Shown: positions 32,630 to 43,988 of the stretch, in pieces
Layout: each line of letters begins with the position of its first letter
Position numbering within the stretch: the stretch's first letter is position 1
Origin: Cylicocyclus nassatus
Lineage: Eukaryota; Nematoda; Chromadorea; Rhabditida; Strongylidae
Length of the DNA stretch: 64,000 nt
Direction of reading: 5' to 3'
NCBI GenBank assembly: GCA_958299035.1
Contig: CATQJL010000112.1
Coordinates: 57,891,823-57,955,822 of the forward strand
The notes under the pieces: generated by a model
Database searches by the model: none
What the model was told of the DNA's origin: nothing
Seen by the model: only the letters and a program-made list of their open reading frames with translations
Position numbers and translations under genes: made by a program

Positions 32630-34564
32630 ATTCTTACTTCTGTCCATAAAGAAAGGAGGGGCGAACATGGTCCCGCTGGCTAAAATAGGAGAGGGACTTT
32701 ATGGGCGCAAAATTCTTCTTAGCATTTTCAAGTTTTATCGACGAAATTTCAAATTTGTCGAAAGAAACTTATGGTTTTCTTTTCACTGGGGAATTCTCAC
32801 TTCTGCCCATAAAGAAAGGAGGGGGCGAACATGGTCCCGCTGGCTAAAATAGGAAACGGACTTTGTGGGCGCAAAATTCTTCTTAGAAGTTCCAAGTTTT
32901 ACAGACGAAATTTCAAACTTGTCGAAAGAGTTTTCGGTTTTTTTACTGAGGAATTCTTAGGAATTCTTACTTCTGCCCATAAAGAAAGGAGGGGGCGAAC
33001 ATGGTCCCGCTGGCTAAAGTAGGAGAGGGACTTTATGGGCGCAAAATTCTTCTTAGCATTTCCAGGCTTTATGGACAAATTGAAATTCGTCAAAAGCAAC
33101 TTTTGGTTTTCTTTTCACTGAGGAATCCTCACTCCTGCCCAAAAACAAAAGAGGGGGCAAACATGGTCCCGCTGGCAAAACAGGAGAGGAACTTTATGGG
33201 TGCGCTATTCTTTTTAGGAGTTTCAAGTTTTACAGACGAAATTTCAAATTTGTCTAAAGAAACTTTTGGTTTTCTTTTCACTGAGATATTCTTACTTCTG
33301 CCCATAAAGAAAGGAGGGGGAGAATATGGTCCCGCTGGCAAAAATAGACAAGGGACTGTATGGGTGCGAAATTCTTCTCAGGAGTTCCAAGTTTTATCGA
33401 CGAAATTTCAAACTTGTCGAAAGAGTTTTCGGTTTTTTTACTGAGGAATTCTTAGGAATTCTTACTTCTGCCCATAAAGAAAGGAGGGGGCGAACATGGT
33501 CCCGCTGGCTAAAGTAGGAGAGGGACTTTATGGGCGCAAAATTCTTCTTAGCATTTCCAGGCTTTATGGACAAATTGAAATTCGTCAAAAGCAACTTTTG
33601 GTTTTCTTTTCACTGAGGAATTCTTACTTCTGCCCATAAAGAAAGGAGGGGAGAAAATGGTCCCGCTGGCAAAAATAGACAAGGGACTCTATGGGCGCGA
33701 TATTCTTTTTAGGAGTTCTAAGTTTAATGGACGAAATTTGAAATTTGTCGAAATTTTCGATTTTCTTTTCACTGGGGAATTCTCACTCCTGCCGAAAAAC
33801 AAAAGAGGCGGCGAACATGGTCCTGCTGGCTAAAATAGGAGAGGGACTTCATGGGCGCGATATTCTTTTTAGGAATTTCAAGTTATACGACGAAATTTCA
33901 AACTTGTCGAAAGAGTTTTCGGTTTTTTTACTGAGGAATCCTCACTCCTGCCCAAAAACAAAAGAGGGGGCAAACATGGTCCCGCTGGCAAAACAGGAGA
34001 GGAACTTTATGGGTGCGCTATTCTTTTTAGGAGTTTCAAGTTTTACAGACGAAATTTCAAATTTGTCTAAAGAAACTTTTGGTTTTCTTTTCACTGAGAT
34101 ATTCTTACTTCTGCCCATAAAGAAAGGAGGGGGAGAATATGGTCCCGCTGGCAAAAATAGACAAGGGACTGTATGGGTGCGAAATTCTTCTCAGGAGTTC
34201 CAAGTTTTATCGACGAAATTTCAAATTTGTCGAAAGAGTTTTCGGTTTTTTTTGCTGAGGAGTTCTTAGAAAATCTTACTTCTGCGCATAATAAAGGAGG
34301 GGGCGAACATGGTCCCGCTGGCTAAAATAGGAGAGGGACTTTATGGGCGCAAAATTCTTCTTAGCATTTCCAGGCTTTATGGACAAATTGAAATTCGTCG
34401 AAAGAAACTTTTGGTTTTCTTTTCACTGAAGAATTCTTACTTCTGCCCATAAAGAAAGGAGGGGGAGAAAATGGTCCCGCTGGCAAAAATAGACAAGGGA
34501 CTCTATGGGTGAGAAGTTCTTTTTAAGAGTTCAAGTTTTACCGACGAAATACTCGTAAGTCACA

Positions 34565-35192
34565 CATACTTTTATCGATTTTATCGATTATTTTTGTAAA
34601 GTTTGACCTGCGGGGCTGGGAGTTTGCACAGGGGGGGTAATCGAGCATGCAGATTACGAATACAATATTAGTTTTCAAGATCGTCCATTACTTTTATCGA
34701 TTTTATCGATTTTTTGAAAATTTGAGCTAGGGGGCTGGAATTTGGCACAGGGGTGTAATCGAGCATGCTGATCACCCCCCTTGGGGATGATCAGCATGCT
34801 CGATTACCCCCCCCCCCTGTGCCAACTCCCGGCCCCGTAGCTCAAACTTTGCAAAAAAATCGATAAAATCGATAAAAGTAATTGATAATCCTGAAAACCA
34901 ATATAGTATTCGTAATCTGCATGCTCGATTACCCCCCTGTGCCAACTCCCAGCCCCGTAGGTGAACTCAGCAAAAAAATCGATAAAAATCGATAAAATCG
35001 ATATCGATCGATGACGAAAAGTAGCCTATGACACCCGCCGGGGCCCGAAGTGTATGTGTGCCAAGTTTGGTCCGGATCGGTTCAGAAATGGAATTTTCTA
35101 TTCGGAACATACGTACATACATACATACATACATACAGACAGACAGACAGACAGACATACAGACAAACAGACATTCAGCTTTATATATAAGA
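34565..35192 (-). mobile_element. Truncated second copy of the Helitron
   Basis: Identical by eye to 31504-32131 with a constant offset of 3061 bp, but lacking the CTAG end. It arose by duplication of array DNA, not transposition: the right flank is the same split array unit. The join at about 34550-34565 goes from an array unit straight into Helitron interior. Confidence 0.8.
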
Positions 35193-35415
35193 TTACAATT
35201 CGTCGAAAGAAACTTATGGTTTTCCTTTCACTGGGGAATTCTCACTTCTGCCCATAAAGAAAGGAGGGGGCGAACATGGTCCCGCTGGCTAAAATAGGAA
35301 ACGGACTTTGTGGGCGCGAAATTTTTCTTAGAAGTTCCAAGTTTTACAGACGAAATTTCAAACCTGTCGAAAGAGTTTTCGGTTTTTTTACGGAGGAATT
35401 CTTAGGAATTCTTAC

Positions 35416-35673
35416 CAGAGCTCGGCATAGGTGGCTTACAAGCAAGCTGGATATCGTTTTTGGGACGAAAAAAAGGGGGTTTCGTTTTTGTGAGCGAAGA
35501 CATACGGAAAATTGACGACGGCGACCTTTTTTTTTAGTCGACGTTTCGTTTTTTTGGGGATTTTCGGGAATTTTTCAGGTTTTTAGAAGAAATTTGGTTC
35601 AGGGTCAAAGGGGACTTCGTAAAAATTCCCAAAAGTCAAGGGGGACTTCGTTTTTTCCATTTTCATCTAGCCA
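35416..35673. mobile_element. hAT MITE copy truncated at its right end
   Basis: Matches 32355-32612 at offset 3061 bp, then ends in TAGCC and passes directly into AAAGAAAGGAGGGGG array sequence. The right TIR and target duplication are lost, so deletion occurred after duplication. Confidence 0.65.
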
Positions 35674-38060
35674 TAAAGAAAGGAGGGGGAGAAAATGGTC
35701 CCGCTGGCAAAAATAGACAAGGGACTCTATGGGTGAGAAGAAGAGGGCTACTTACTTCTCTTACTTCTGTCCATAAAGAAAGGAGGGGCGAACATGGTCC
35801 CGCTGGCTAAAATAGGAGAGGGACTTTATGGGCGCAAAATTCTTCTTAGCATTTTCAAGTTTTATCGACGAAATTTCAAATTTGTCGAAAGAAACTTATG
35901 GTTTTCTTTTCACTGGGGAATTCTCACTTCTGCCCATAAAGAAAGGAGGGGGCGAACATGGTCCCGCTGGCTAAAATAGGAAACGGACTTTGTGGGCGCA
36001 AAATTCTTCTTAGAAGTTCCAAGTTTTACAGACGAAATTTCAAACTTGTCGAAAGAGTTTTCGGTTTTTTTACTGAGGAATTCTTAGGAATTCTTACTTC
36101 TGCCCATAAAGAAAGGAGGGGGCGAACATGGTCCCGCTGGCTAAAGTAGGAGAGGGACTTTATGGGCGCAAAATTCTTCTTAGCATTTCCAGGCTTTATG
36201 GACAAATTGAAATTCGTCAAAAGCAACTTTTGGTTTTCTTTTCACTGAGGAATTCTTACTTCTGCCCATAAAGAAAGGAGGGGGAGAAAATGGTCCCGCT
36301 GGCAAAAATAGACAAGGGACTCTATGGGTGAGAAGTTCTTTTTAAGAGTTCAAGTTTTACCGACGAAATTTCAAACTTGTCGAAAGAGTTTTCGGTTTTT
36401 TTACTGAGGAATTCTTAGGAATTCTTACTTCTGCCCATAAAGAAAGGAGGGGGCGAACATGGTCCCGCTGGCTAAAGTAGGAGAGGGACTTTATGGGCGC
36501 AAAATTCTTCTTAGCATTTCCAGGCTTTATGGACAAATTGAAATTCGTCAAAAGCAACTTTTGGTTTTCTTTTCACTGAGGAATTCTTACTTCTGCCCAT
36601 AAAGAAAGGAGGGGAGAAAATGGTCCCGCTGGCAAAAATAGACAAGGGACTCTATGGGCGCGATATTCTTTTTAGGAGTTCTAAGTTTAATGGACGAAAT
36701 TTGAAATTTGTCGAAATTTTCGATTTTCTTTTCACTGAGGAATCCTCACTCCTGCCCAAAAACAAAAGAGGGGGCAAACATGGTCCCGCTGGCAAAACAG
36801 GAGAGGAACTTTATGGGTGCGCTATTCTTTTTAGGAGTTTCAAGTTTTACAGACGAAATTTCAAATTTGTCTAAAGAAACTTTTGGTTTTCTTTTCACTG
36901 AGATATTCTTACTTCTGCCCATAAAGAAAGGAGGGGGAGAATATGGTCCCGCTGGCAAAAATAGACAAGGGACTGTATGGGTGCGAAATTCTTCTCAGGA
37001 GTTCCAAGTTTTATCGACGAAATTTCAAATTTGTCGAAAGAGTTTTCGGTTTTTTTTTGCTGAGGAGTTCTTAGAAAATCTTACTTCTGCGCATAATAAA
37101 GGAGGGGGCGAACATGGTCCCGCTGGCTAAAATAGGAGAGGGACTTTATGGGCGCAAAATTCTTCTTAGCATTTCCAGGCTTTATGGACAAATTGAAATT
37201 CGTCGAAAGAAACTTTTGGTTTTCTTTTCACTGAAGAATTCTTACTTCTGCCCATAAAGAAAGGAGGGGGAGAAAATGGTCCCGCTGGCAAAAATAGACA
37301 AGGGACTCTATGGGTGAGAAGTTCTTTCTAAGAGTTCAAGTTTTACCGACGAAATTTAAAATTCGTCGGAAGAAACTTATGGTTTTCTTTTCACTGGGGA
37401 ATTCTCACTCCTGCCCATAAAGGCCGAACATGGTCTCGCTTGCAGAAAGGACCAGGGACTTCGCTCGACGCGAACTTTTTCTTAGGAATCCTAAGGTTCT
37501 ACAGACAAATTTCGAAAAATTTGTTGAAAGATATTTCCGTTTTTTTGCTGAGAAGTTCTTACTTCTGCCGAAAAAGAAAAGAGCAGGGGAAGCAGATGAA
37601 CATGGTCTCCTTGACAGAAAGGACTAGGGACTTTATGCGGCAGGAACTTCACCTCAAAATAAGAATGGTCATAGCTAAAAATCAAAAGGATACCTTTGGG
37701 TTCTTCTACTTTGGGGATTCCTACAGTTGCTTCCCCCCTCCCCCCATCCAAAAAGATCAGAGTGAGCTTGGTCTTACCTTCAGAAAAGACCAGAGACTTC
37801 ATGTTGCAGGCCAGGAAGATTTCCCAAGGATTAGATTTTAGAGGTGATTTTCACAAAAATTGCAAAAAAAAATGCTTTCGGTTTTGCTACTCTAAAAAGA
37901 TCCTATGTTTGTCCACAGAAAGAAAAAATAGAGGAGCGCGTTTGATCTCGATATAAGAAAAGGCCCAGGATGAGCCGCAGAACTTTTTCGTCAGAACTTG
38001 ATTAATACGTATTGTCAGAGAAATCTCGCTTTGCCGTTAGAAAAGCGCAAGGCTGACCTA

Positions 38061-39549
38061 TACTTATCTGCGAGCTATCCCCAAAGAAATCGTGCTCTTT
38101 CGAAACGATTTTGTGAAATTCGTTAAAAGCTGCTTACAATGGGTTTGCGTATTTGAAGACAACCCAAAGATTTTCAAGGCGAAGTTGTCTTGCAGAAAAT
38201 TTGTGCGCTCGATATATGCTCTGGAAGATTTTGCTTTGGCAGTGTGCAAAGCTCAGTCTCGCTGGAAAAAAACGAGTTGATAATATTTACGGCAGGACAC
38301 TTTTACACGATATACCTTTCACACTTAGTTTTTGCAAATTTTTTGTGACCACTTTGGAAAATATGCTTTTGCTCTCAGGAATGAAGTGCAATTTCGGTTT
38401 CGCTGGCGGCTTGACCTTACTGTAGGTTGTTTTAAAAAAGACATTTTTCGTGTAAAAACCGTTAAATACTCTGAAAGAATCTCCCTTCTGCTCCCAGGAT
38501 TGCATTGTAAACTTTATTCTTTCTGAAAAGCAGTTCAATGATTTATGAGACAAGATACCATTATAGAGAACTTTCATTTTGCTTTCGATAAAAATTGGGC
38601 TCTTCAGTGTTTGATACACATGAGTGGCCTAGCTCTATGATACACCCTATCTTGGTTACTTCAAGGCAAAGTCAAGCCTTTTTTTCGCCAGGGCTCGGTA
38701 CAAGGTGGCTCCCCGAAATTGCAAAAAACGAAATCCCCCTTAACTTCACTATGAAAGTACGACATCTGCCATAAAATATTAGAAAAGAAACAGAACAAAA
38801 CGCCAAAGAAGAATCTAACAAACGCGATATTTTCGTGTTCTCCGGATTGGCATCATAATGTATTTATTTAGCGCGCAGCGCTACGCGCCTGGAGTAATGT
38901 TGCCGCCGCCATTCAAATCGAGGGGTTGTAACTAAGCGGGAGGAGATTTGCGGCAGTTGAGGAACCAATTTCTAGGGTTTATGATATAGATAAAATTTAT
39001 GTAAAGAAGGTAAAAAAAACATGTGAGGGAGAGAAAATCTATGACTTTCTCTTTCCCAAGCCACCTCAAGTGGCTTCCAAGTGGCTTGAAAGCCTGAAGA
39101 TAAAAAGTAAATTTTTAGCACTAGCAAAAATTTTGAGGATGTAAAGGAAAGACTATCTTGTGGGAAAACTTTGATGATCAATGTTACCGCTTCACCTCTG
39201 ATAAAACCTAAAGTGCGAAACTAATTTGAATCGAATACACGAGCTTTTAGAGAAGTGAAAAGAATTCGTACCCTTGCTGAAACTTTAGGGGAATTTTGAT
39301 CACGTTGCTGAGGAAGCCTTGAGTGGAAATTATTGGCAGAACTTTCCGAATAACCCATGGGTAATCGAAATTAGCTTTGGTCAGAGTATTTGTGCTCAAA
39401 AACGCTGCAGCAAGTTGTGAATAGTCTGATTTGTGATTGTACCGTGAGCTGCAACATGAAGCAAATAGTTTTTGTTCAAATGTCGCTATTGTTAGTGTGC
39501 CAAATAAGTGTAGCCTTGACTCACTAATGTATTGGCCTCAACCCACTTG
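38061..39549. other. Right shoulder of the insertion, no gene
   Basis: No supported exon. A solitary hAT-type 5' end (CAGGGCTCGGTACAAGG) lies at 38689; its partner end is not found. Frames of 60-110 codons near 38.1-38.6 kb show no domain. Confidence 0.4.
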
Positions 39550-39572
39550 CTAGCGACCCGTAGGGTCGCTAG
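39550..39572. repeat. Palindrome directly before a Helitron 5' end
   Basis: A perfect hairpin with arms GCGACCC and GGGTCGC and three-base loop, flanked by CTA and TAG, followed immediately by TC of the Helitron. The same arrangement with one loop change is at 53610-53632. Confidence 0.7.
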
Positions 39573-39857
39573 TCTTATATATAAAGCTGAATGTCTGTCT
39601 GTATGTATGTCTGTCTGTACGTATGTGCGGAATAGAAATTTTTATTTCTAAACCGATTTGGACCAAACTTGGCACACATATACTTCGGGGCAGGGAGCAT
39701 GTCATAGGCTACTTTTCGTTATCGATCGATATCGATTTTATCGATTTTTTGCAAAATTTGAGCTACAGGGCTGGGAGTTGGCACAGGGGGGTAATCGAGC
39801 ATGCTGATTACAAATAAATTATTGACAGGCCCGGGCGAAGCCGGGTTTGCCAACTAG
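39573..39857 (+). mobile_element. Helitron, short complete copy
   Basis: Starts TCTTATATATAAAGCTGAAT, runs through the CTGT/ATGT microsatellite and one ATCGATTT/GGCACAGGGGG unit, and ends with hairpin CCCGGGCGAAGCCGGG followed by TTTGCCAACTAG. The next base is T. The base before TC is G rather than A because a palindrome (39550-39572) sits directly upstream. Confidence 0.75.
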
Positions 39858-40443
39858 TGCTTGTATAAGCGGAGAGGTGTGGAGCGATTTCCAGACCAAT
39901 ACATTGATTTGGTAGATAAGTTGTGTAACAAGTTTGCGAAATTTTACGAAAAAGAGGAAGATATGACTACTCTTTCTTTGAGCAACCCCTTCTAGTAATG
40001 CAAGGCACATAGCCCTTGTACACAAGAAAATCATAGGGTCGGAGTGCTTTTCGCTTTTATAAACTAGCAAAAAACAGGTAAAAAAGTAAGCTAAAGTTCT
40101 AAATACTTGTAGAGCCTTTTTTTCTTCTCAACAATCGTATTTCTAAACTTGTTGCTGCCACTTGGTTTTGAAATAATCGGCAAGGATCTATAAGTAAGCG
40201 TTCATAAATATCAAATTCCCAATTTTCCAGGTACAGCCCGGTGCATGAACATGAATTATGATGTTTTTATCCACATAGACTTTACGTCGGAAAACACGAG
40301 GGTCTGTGAAAAAGAAGAAGAAGAGTTGTATCGAATGATATTCGAGTCAGCCGGTTGATGTTTTATGAGGTTTGTTTCGTGAATACGGAATCGGTAACAT
40401 CAAAGTAAATTGAAAATGATTTGATCTAGGAAAAGCAAGCTAT

Positions 40444-40797
40444 CAGTGGCGTACCGAGGGGGAAGGTGGGGGAGAGCCCCCCCCCCCAAGAACGGGTCGC
40501 CAAATTTTTGAAAGTTACTTACATGGGCTATAAAATTGTGCAAATGACTTGTCTGCACTTGTAAATAAATTTTCAAAATTTTTAAAAAAAATTATTTTAC
40601 CCTTGTAAAAGATTTTTTTTGGGGCGTGGCTAAGGCCACGCCCCTTTTTTCTGAAATTGTGGGGGTTCTAAGCCCGCGATAAATTGAAAAGCATACGAAA
40701 AAAATTCTTCGGAGTGCGTGGTTGACGCCACGCACCTTCATCGGAAAAAATTTTTTGTCCCCCCCCCCCCCGAGCCGAAATCCTGGGTACGCCACTG
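40444..40797. mobile_element. hAT-type MITE, 8-bp duplication CAAGCTAT
   Basis: The ends CAGTGGCGTACC and, inverted, GGTACGCCACTG are flanked by CAAGCTAT (40436-40443, 40798-40805). Block A has a single CAAGCTAT at 10754-10761, so insertion followed the duplication. C-runs near both ends and two GGCGTGG.TRANGCCACGCCCC-like pieces lie inside. No transposase. Confidence 0.8.
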
Positions 40798-41442
40798 CAA
40801 GCTATAGATGCCAAAAAATGGATTTTGCACTTCATTCTATTATAGGCCCTCATTGCAGTCCAAAACGAAATTTTAGATTATTATAAGAATTATGGTTCGG
40901 AAATAACTTCGGCTATTTTTTAGTGATTGAAGAACCAACTTGTTTAAAGACATCACAGCTGAAAAGAGGAAAAAAGCTGTGTCGCACAGCATTCGAAACC
41001 TTTACCTGATTTTACCTTAGCTGCTCTTATGATAGTGAGAAAAATTGAAAACTTCTGGTATATAGAGTTTTGGTAAATCTAGTTCTGATATTATACAGTT
41101 GAGGCACAATCTGAATTCTTGCGCTGTACAAGATCTTATTGAAGCGTGGAAGCAACGGTCCTCACTTACCTTGTTCGCACTGTAAGGATGTTTGCGAGCC
41201 GTACACACTAGTGTAGGCAATATGCACTACATACTCTCTACTAAAGATTATACAGTCCCATGTGTTCTCCGGCTGAGCCTTTGTTTGGTTACGATAGGCA
41301 TATGGCGGGTAGCCAGTTTACTTTCAGATGTTTCCACAGTCTTTCCAGTGATTTTCTAGTTTTTACGATAGTTTACTAGTGTACCGATTACAAGTGTTCT
41401 AAACACTCGGCTACCTATCAAAGACAATCGCTTCTACTCTTT

Positions 41443-41605
41443 GATTTAACTGGACAGGCGGCTGGAAGGAGGCTTGTGACTTAGTTAAGGCTAGGAATGA
41501 TCAGAGAGCACGCGCAAGAGAGAGACGCAGAGTGTGTCGCGGGCGCGAGCGGCCTTAATTAAGTCACAAAGCCACGCCTTACAGCCGCCATTCGAGTTAA
41601 ATCAA
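41443..41605. repeat. Imperfect-stem repeat, copy 2
   Basis: TTGATTTAACTGGACAGGCGGCTGG pairs in pieces with the inverted CAGCCGCCATTCGAGTTAAATCAA side; the middle contains GTGTGTCGCGGGCGCGAGCG. Counterpart of 11161-11305. Confidence 0.5.
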
Positions 41606-41926
41606 AGTTATATAACAGAAGAGGCACTCCTCAGATTGAGGAACGGCGCCGCTTGACTCAAATTACTTTGTACCAAAGCCAAAACAAGAGGTCGCAAAAC
41701 TAGTTTCGGCTTTGCCCAAGGACACAGTCCATTTGTAACCCATAGCATTACTGTTACGTAGTGGTAATAGAGCTGCTCATCCAGACATTGACACGTGAAT
41801 GATGGAGCAACTGCTTATTTGCTAATTGTAAGAGGTAAACTACTTTCCACCGCTACTTTACTAAATCCTACCAGATGGATGTTTCATTTTTCAAGCAAAC
41901 AACGATTAGATAGAAGTTTAACTTAC

Positions 41927-42049
41927 TACTACATTCTTCCTCGCATTCGTCTTCAACTTCATAACTGTTGTTCTCGTTCCTTTGATCGCGTACGCAAACG
42001 TACTTGGGGTTATTGTCTTCATAATCCCAAAGGCAGAGTTTCGGACGAC
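41927..42049 (-). CDS. Exon 3: four-Cys domain 2 (unsplit type)
   Basis: A 123-bp exon in phase 1-1 with acceptor TTCGCTTAAG and donor GTAAGT. Encodes RPKLCLWDYEDNNPKYVC..., C-x12-C-x16-C-x3-C, ending DECEEECS. It is a diverged relative of exons 7 and 20 and shares their RPxLC start, VCVR motif and acceptor. Very acidic third segment. Confidence 0.78.
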
Positions 42050-42973
42050 CTTAAGCGAATTAATCAACAAAATGTAGAATCTTTCTATCAATACATGAGC
42101 ACTGATAAGGAAATGTAAACGGATTTTTTTACGAGAGCCTGTGAAGTGTCAACATGTTTCTATTTGTTTTGTGAATTCTCATTTATGCAGCAATGATTGC
42201 TCTCACTCAGATCTTTATAGGTTAGGTGAGAAGGAAGTACTTGAAATATTACTCGCCCACTTTGCAGCAAATCGCCTGAATGATGTTTCATGACTAAGAC
42301 GATAAAATAGAAACAGACTCTATCACAGCAAGGAAATTATGTTGTTACATTTCGTTGTTTCAAAAGTCTGAACCGGTCTGACTTCACATCTATGAATTTT
42401 TGAATTAACGCGTAGGAAGGAATATCGTTTGCTTAATCAAGAAATCGCAGTCATTACACTAGCTTCAACTGTAGCTTTCAAAACTGCAGCAAGCTCCTAA
42501 GAGCTTATCTGCCAAAGCTTCGTTCAACTGATCTAAGAGACACTGCAATGACTATCACATCATGATGCTAATTGAGCAGCGGTGACTATATGCGTACAGA
42601 GCGATTGCAATTTGTTAGCAAAACGCTCATAATCTTTCCGGATCTATGCGTTGTTTTCAAAAGCAAGTCGATTAGGGCTTACTCGCAGTAACAATATACA
42701 AATTACGGTAATCAGCCGTTCCGAGTTTTGCATTTGTCGCGCGGTCGTTTATTTGTTTCCAATCGTACCACACTTTTGAAAAAAAATTCATCAAATTTTT
42801 ACAGGCTTTGAAGCAAATTTGAATGAAGCGTTGTCAGAGAAGGGGAAAGAACTTAGAAGTTGAATCAGTCAATCGTAAAATTACCTTCAGAAATGATTGA
42901 GGAACTTGAGTGGATCACTTAGTTATACTTTAGCACTATCCCATAAGGATGCCGAAGAACAAATATTACTTAC
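42050..42973. other. Intron 2, nothing recognised
   Basis: AT-rich sequence with no element ends or exon-like frames that I can support. Confidence 0.45.
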
Positions 42974-43141
42974 CTTCGCAGTAACTCACGCATTCGGTCC
43001 GGGAGGAAAAGTTGGACTTTCCATCGCGCGTACAGGTATATTTGATCTCGAAGTTGTTGTCGACATCAAAGAAAAATGTGCAAAGTTTCAATCGGCCGCC
43101 GTAATGTCCAAAATGGTTTGAAAAAATCGAATTAGCTAACC
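42974..43141 (-). CDS. Exon 2: N-terminal segment plus four-Cys domain 1
   Basis: A 168-bp exon in phase 1-1 with acceptor TTATTTTAG and donor GTAAGT. It encodes about 18 lead residues (LANSIFSNHFGHYGG), then a domain C-x15-C-x13-C-x3-C with FFFDVDNNFEIKYTC, TRDGK and ECVSYC. The FD..NN...YTC.RDG pattern links the unsplit and linker-fused exon types and recalls the Kunitz strand region. First module after the signal peptide. Confidence 0.78.
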
Positions 43142-43247
43142 CTAAAATAAAGTTAAGAAGTTGATCGTTGCTTTAGACTACCGCATATAATTAATGAATG
43201 TGATGCAGCTGATTTGCTGTTGAAGTGAAACAATCTTTGAATACTTA

Positions 43248-43903
43248 CAAGGAGAGGATACTTAGTCGAAAGCATCAATCCAGATGAGACATATATCCTC
43301 TTGAAGCTCTTGAAACGCTGATTCCAACTCTACAGTTTTTAGCTGCGAAGCGGCTTTGTAGAAGGAGTTATAGGGGTGTTTCCCTCTGGGGCCGAGGCGC
43401 CCTCCAGCAGGTCTCCCCTTATCTATCACTGTGGAGGAGTACCAACTGGTGGCAACGACCTAGTGGTAATGACTTGCTTGGTACGGAGAGTGTCAAAATT
43501 TCAATCCCATTTGCATGTAACTTTATCGCAATTTTTGCAAAATTGAGCTTCTGAATGGCTTTAGTGCCCTAAAGCCTGGAATTTCTGAAGATAAATGCTA
43601 ATCGAAGTTAGAAGTGCTGAAAAAACCAAAGCAATACGATTATTATAATCCTTATTGTAATTTTCATTCAAATTACCTACCACTAGGCTAGTTGCACCAC
43701 TCCAGTTGGTACTCCGCTACAGTGCTCATAGATAAGGGGAGACCTGCTGGAGGGCGCTTCGGCCCCAGAGGGAAACACTCCTATAACTCCTACAAAACCG
43801 CTCCGCAGCTAGAAACTGTAGATTTGGAATCAGGGTTTCAAGCGCTTTAAGAAGATATATGTCTCATCTGGATTGGTACTTTCGACTAAGTATCCTCTCC
43901 TTG
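43248..43903. mobile_element. Foldback element, CAAG ends, TTA target duplication
   Basis: The arms (about 43248-43455 and 43690-43903) are inverted and alike, including CCTCCAGCAGGTCTCCCCTT and its complement. TTA flanks both ends (43245-43247, 43904-43906). Ends CAAGGAGAGG match the 2037-2497 family, as does the internal TTGAAACGCTGATTCC. It fills most of intron 1, between the signal-peptide exon and domain 1. Confidence 0.7.
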
Positions 43904-43988
43904 TTAGTTGTAAGGAAAGATCTCACAATTTCAAAGACAGTAAAAAGTTTACAGCAATGTTGAGTCGAAAACTTTTCCCCACACATAC

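Larger units (their letters stand above)
34565..37420. repeat. About 3-kb duplication inside the array
   Basis: Repeats about 31504-34560, carrying part of the Helitron, its flanks, the hAT MITE and the following units in the same order, with indels of whole units (offset 3061 bp near 35 kb, 3127 bp near 35.8 kb, about 2960 bp near 36.4 kb). Unequal exchange within the array would explain it. Confidence 0.75.
29270..38060 (+). repeat. Satellite-like tandem array, units of about 164 bp
   Basis: The unit core GGTCCCGCTGGCWAAAATAG recurs roughly every 160-170 bp, with TTTCCAAGTTTTAYRGACRAA, GAATTCTTACTTCTGCCC and AAAGAAAGGAGGGGG in fixed order. I count about 30-35 recognisable units; those before 29770 and after 37420 are strongly diverged, the central ones alike. 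Unit length is not a multiple of three, so the many ATG frames beginning MVPLAKI are by-products. AAAGGAGGGGG before ATG imitates a bacterial ribosome site but has no meaning here. Interrupted by Helitron and hAT insertions. Confidence 0.9.
28326..39857. mobile_element. 11.5-kb composite insertion in block B
   Basis: Block A reads from CACCACCAT (10178) across about 14 bp to GGTATAAGCGG (10193), whereas block B leaves the alignment at 28325 and resumes at 39858 with TGCTTGTATAAGCGG. Everything between is extra: the 164-bp array, two Helitron copies, hAT copies and about 1.5 kb on each side. The right border is exactly the CTAG terminus of the Helitron 39573-39857. It may be one large element or nested events. 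Confidence 0.7.
39858..41690. repeat. Segmental duplication block B, right part
   Basis: Matches 10193-11345: the ATTTAACTGGA stem, GTGTTCTCCGGCTGAG, and TAGCCAGTTTAC motifs are in the same order. More diverged than the left part of the block. Similarity ends at GCCGCTTGACTCA (41659; 11361 in A). Intron between exons 3 and 4. Confidence 0.75.

Noticed and set aside
29772..37130. Many frames beginning MVPLAKI with AAAGGAGGGGG before ATG, like bacterial genes with ribosome sites
   Set aside because: They are units of a 160-170-bp tandem repeat in eukaryotic DNA; unit length is not divisible by three and frames are not maintained.
28326..39857. Single giant Helitron starting at 28326
   Set aside because: No A|TC 5' end of the family is visible at 28326; left as a hypothesis in the findings only.
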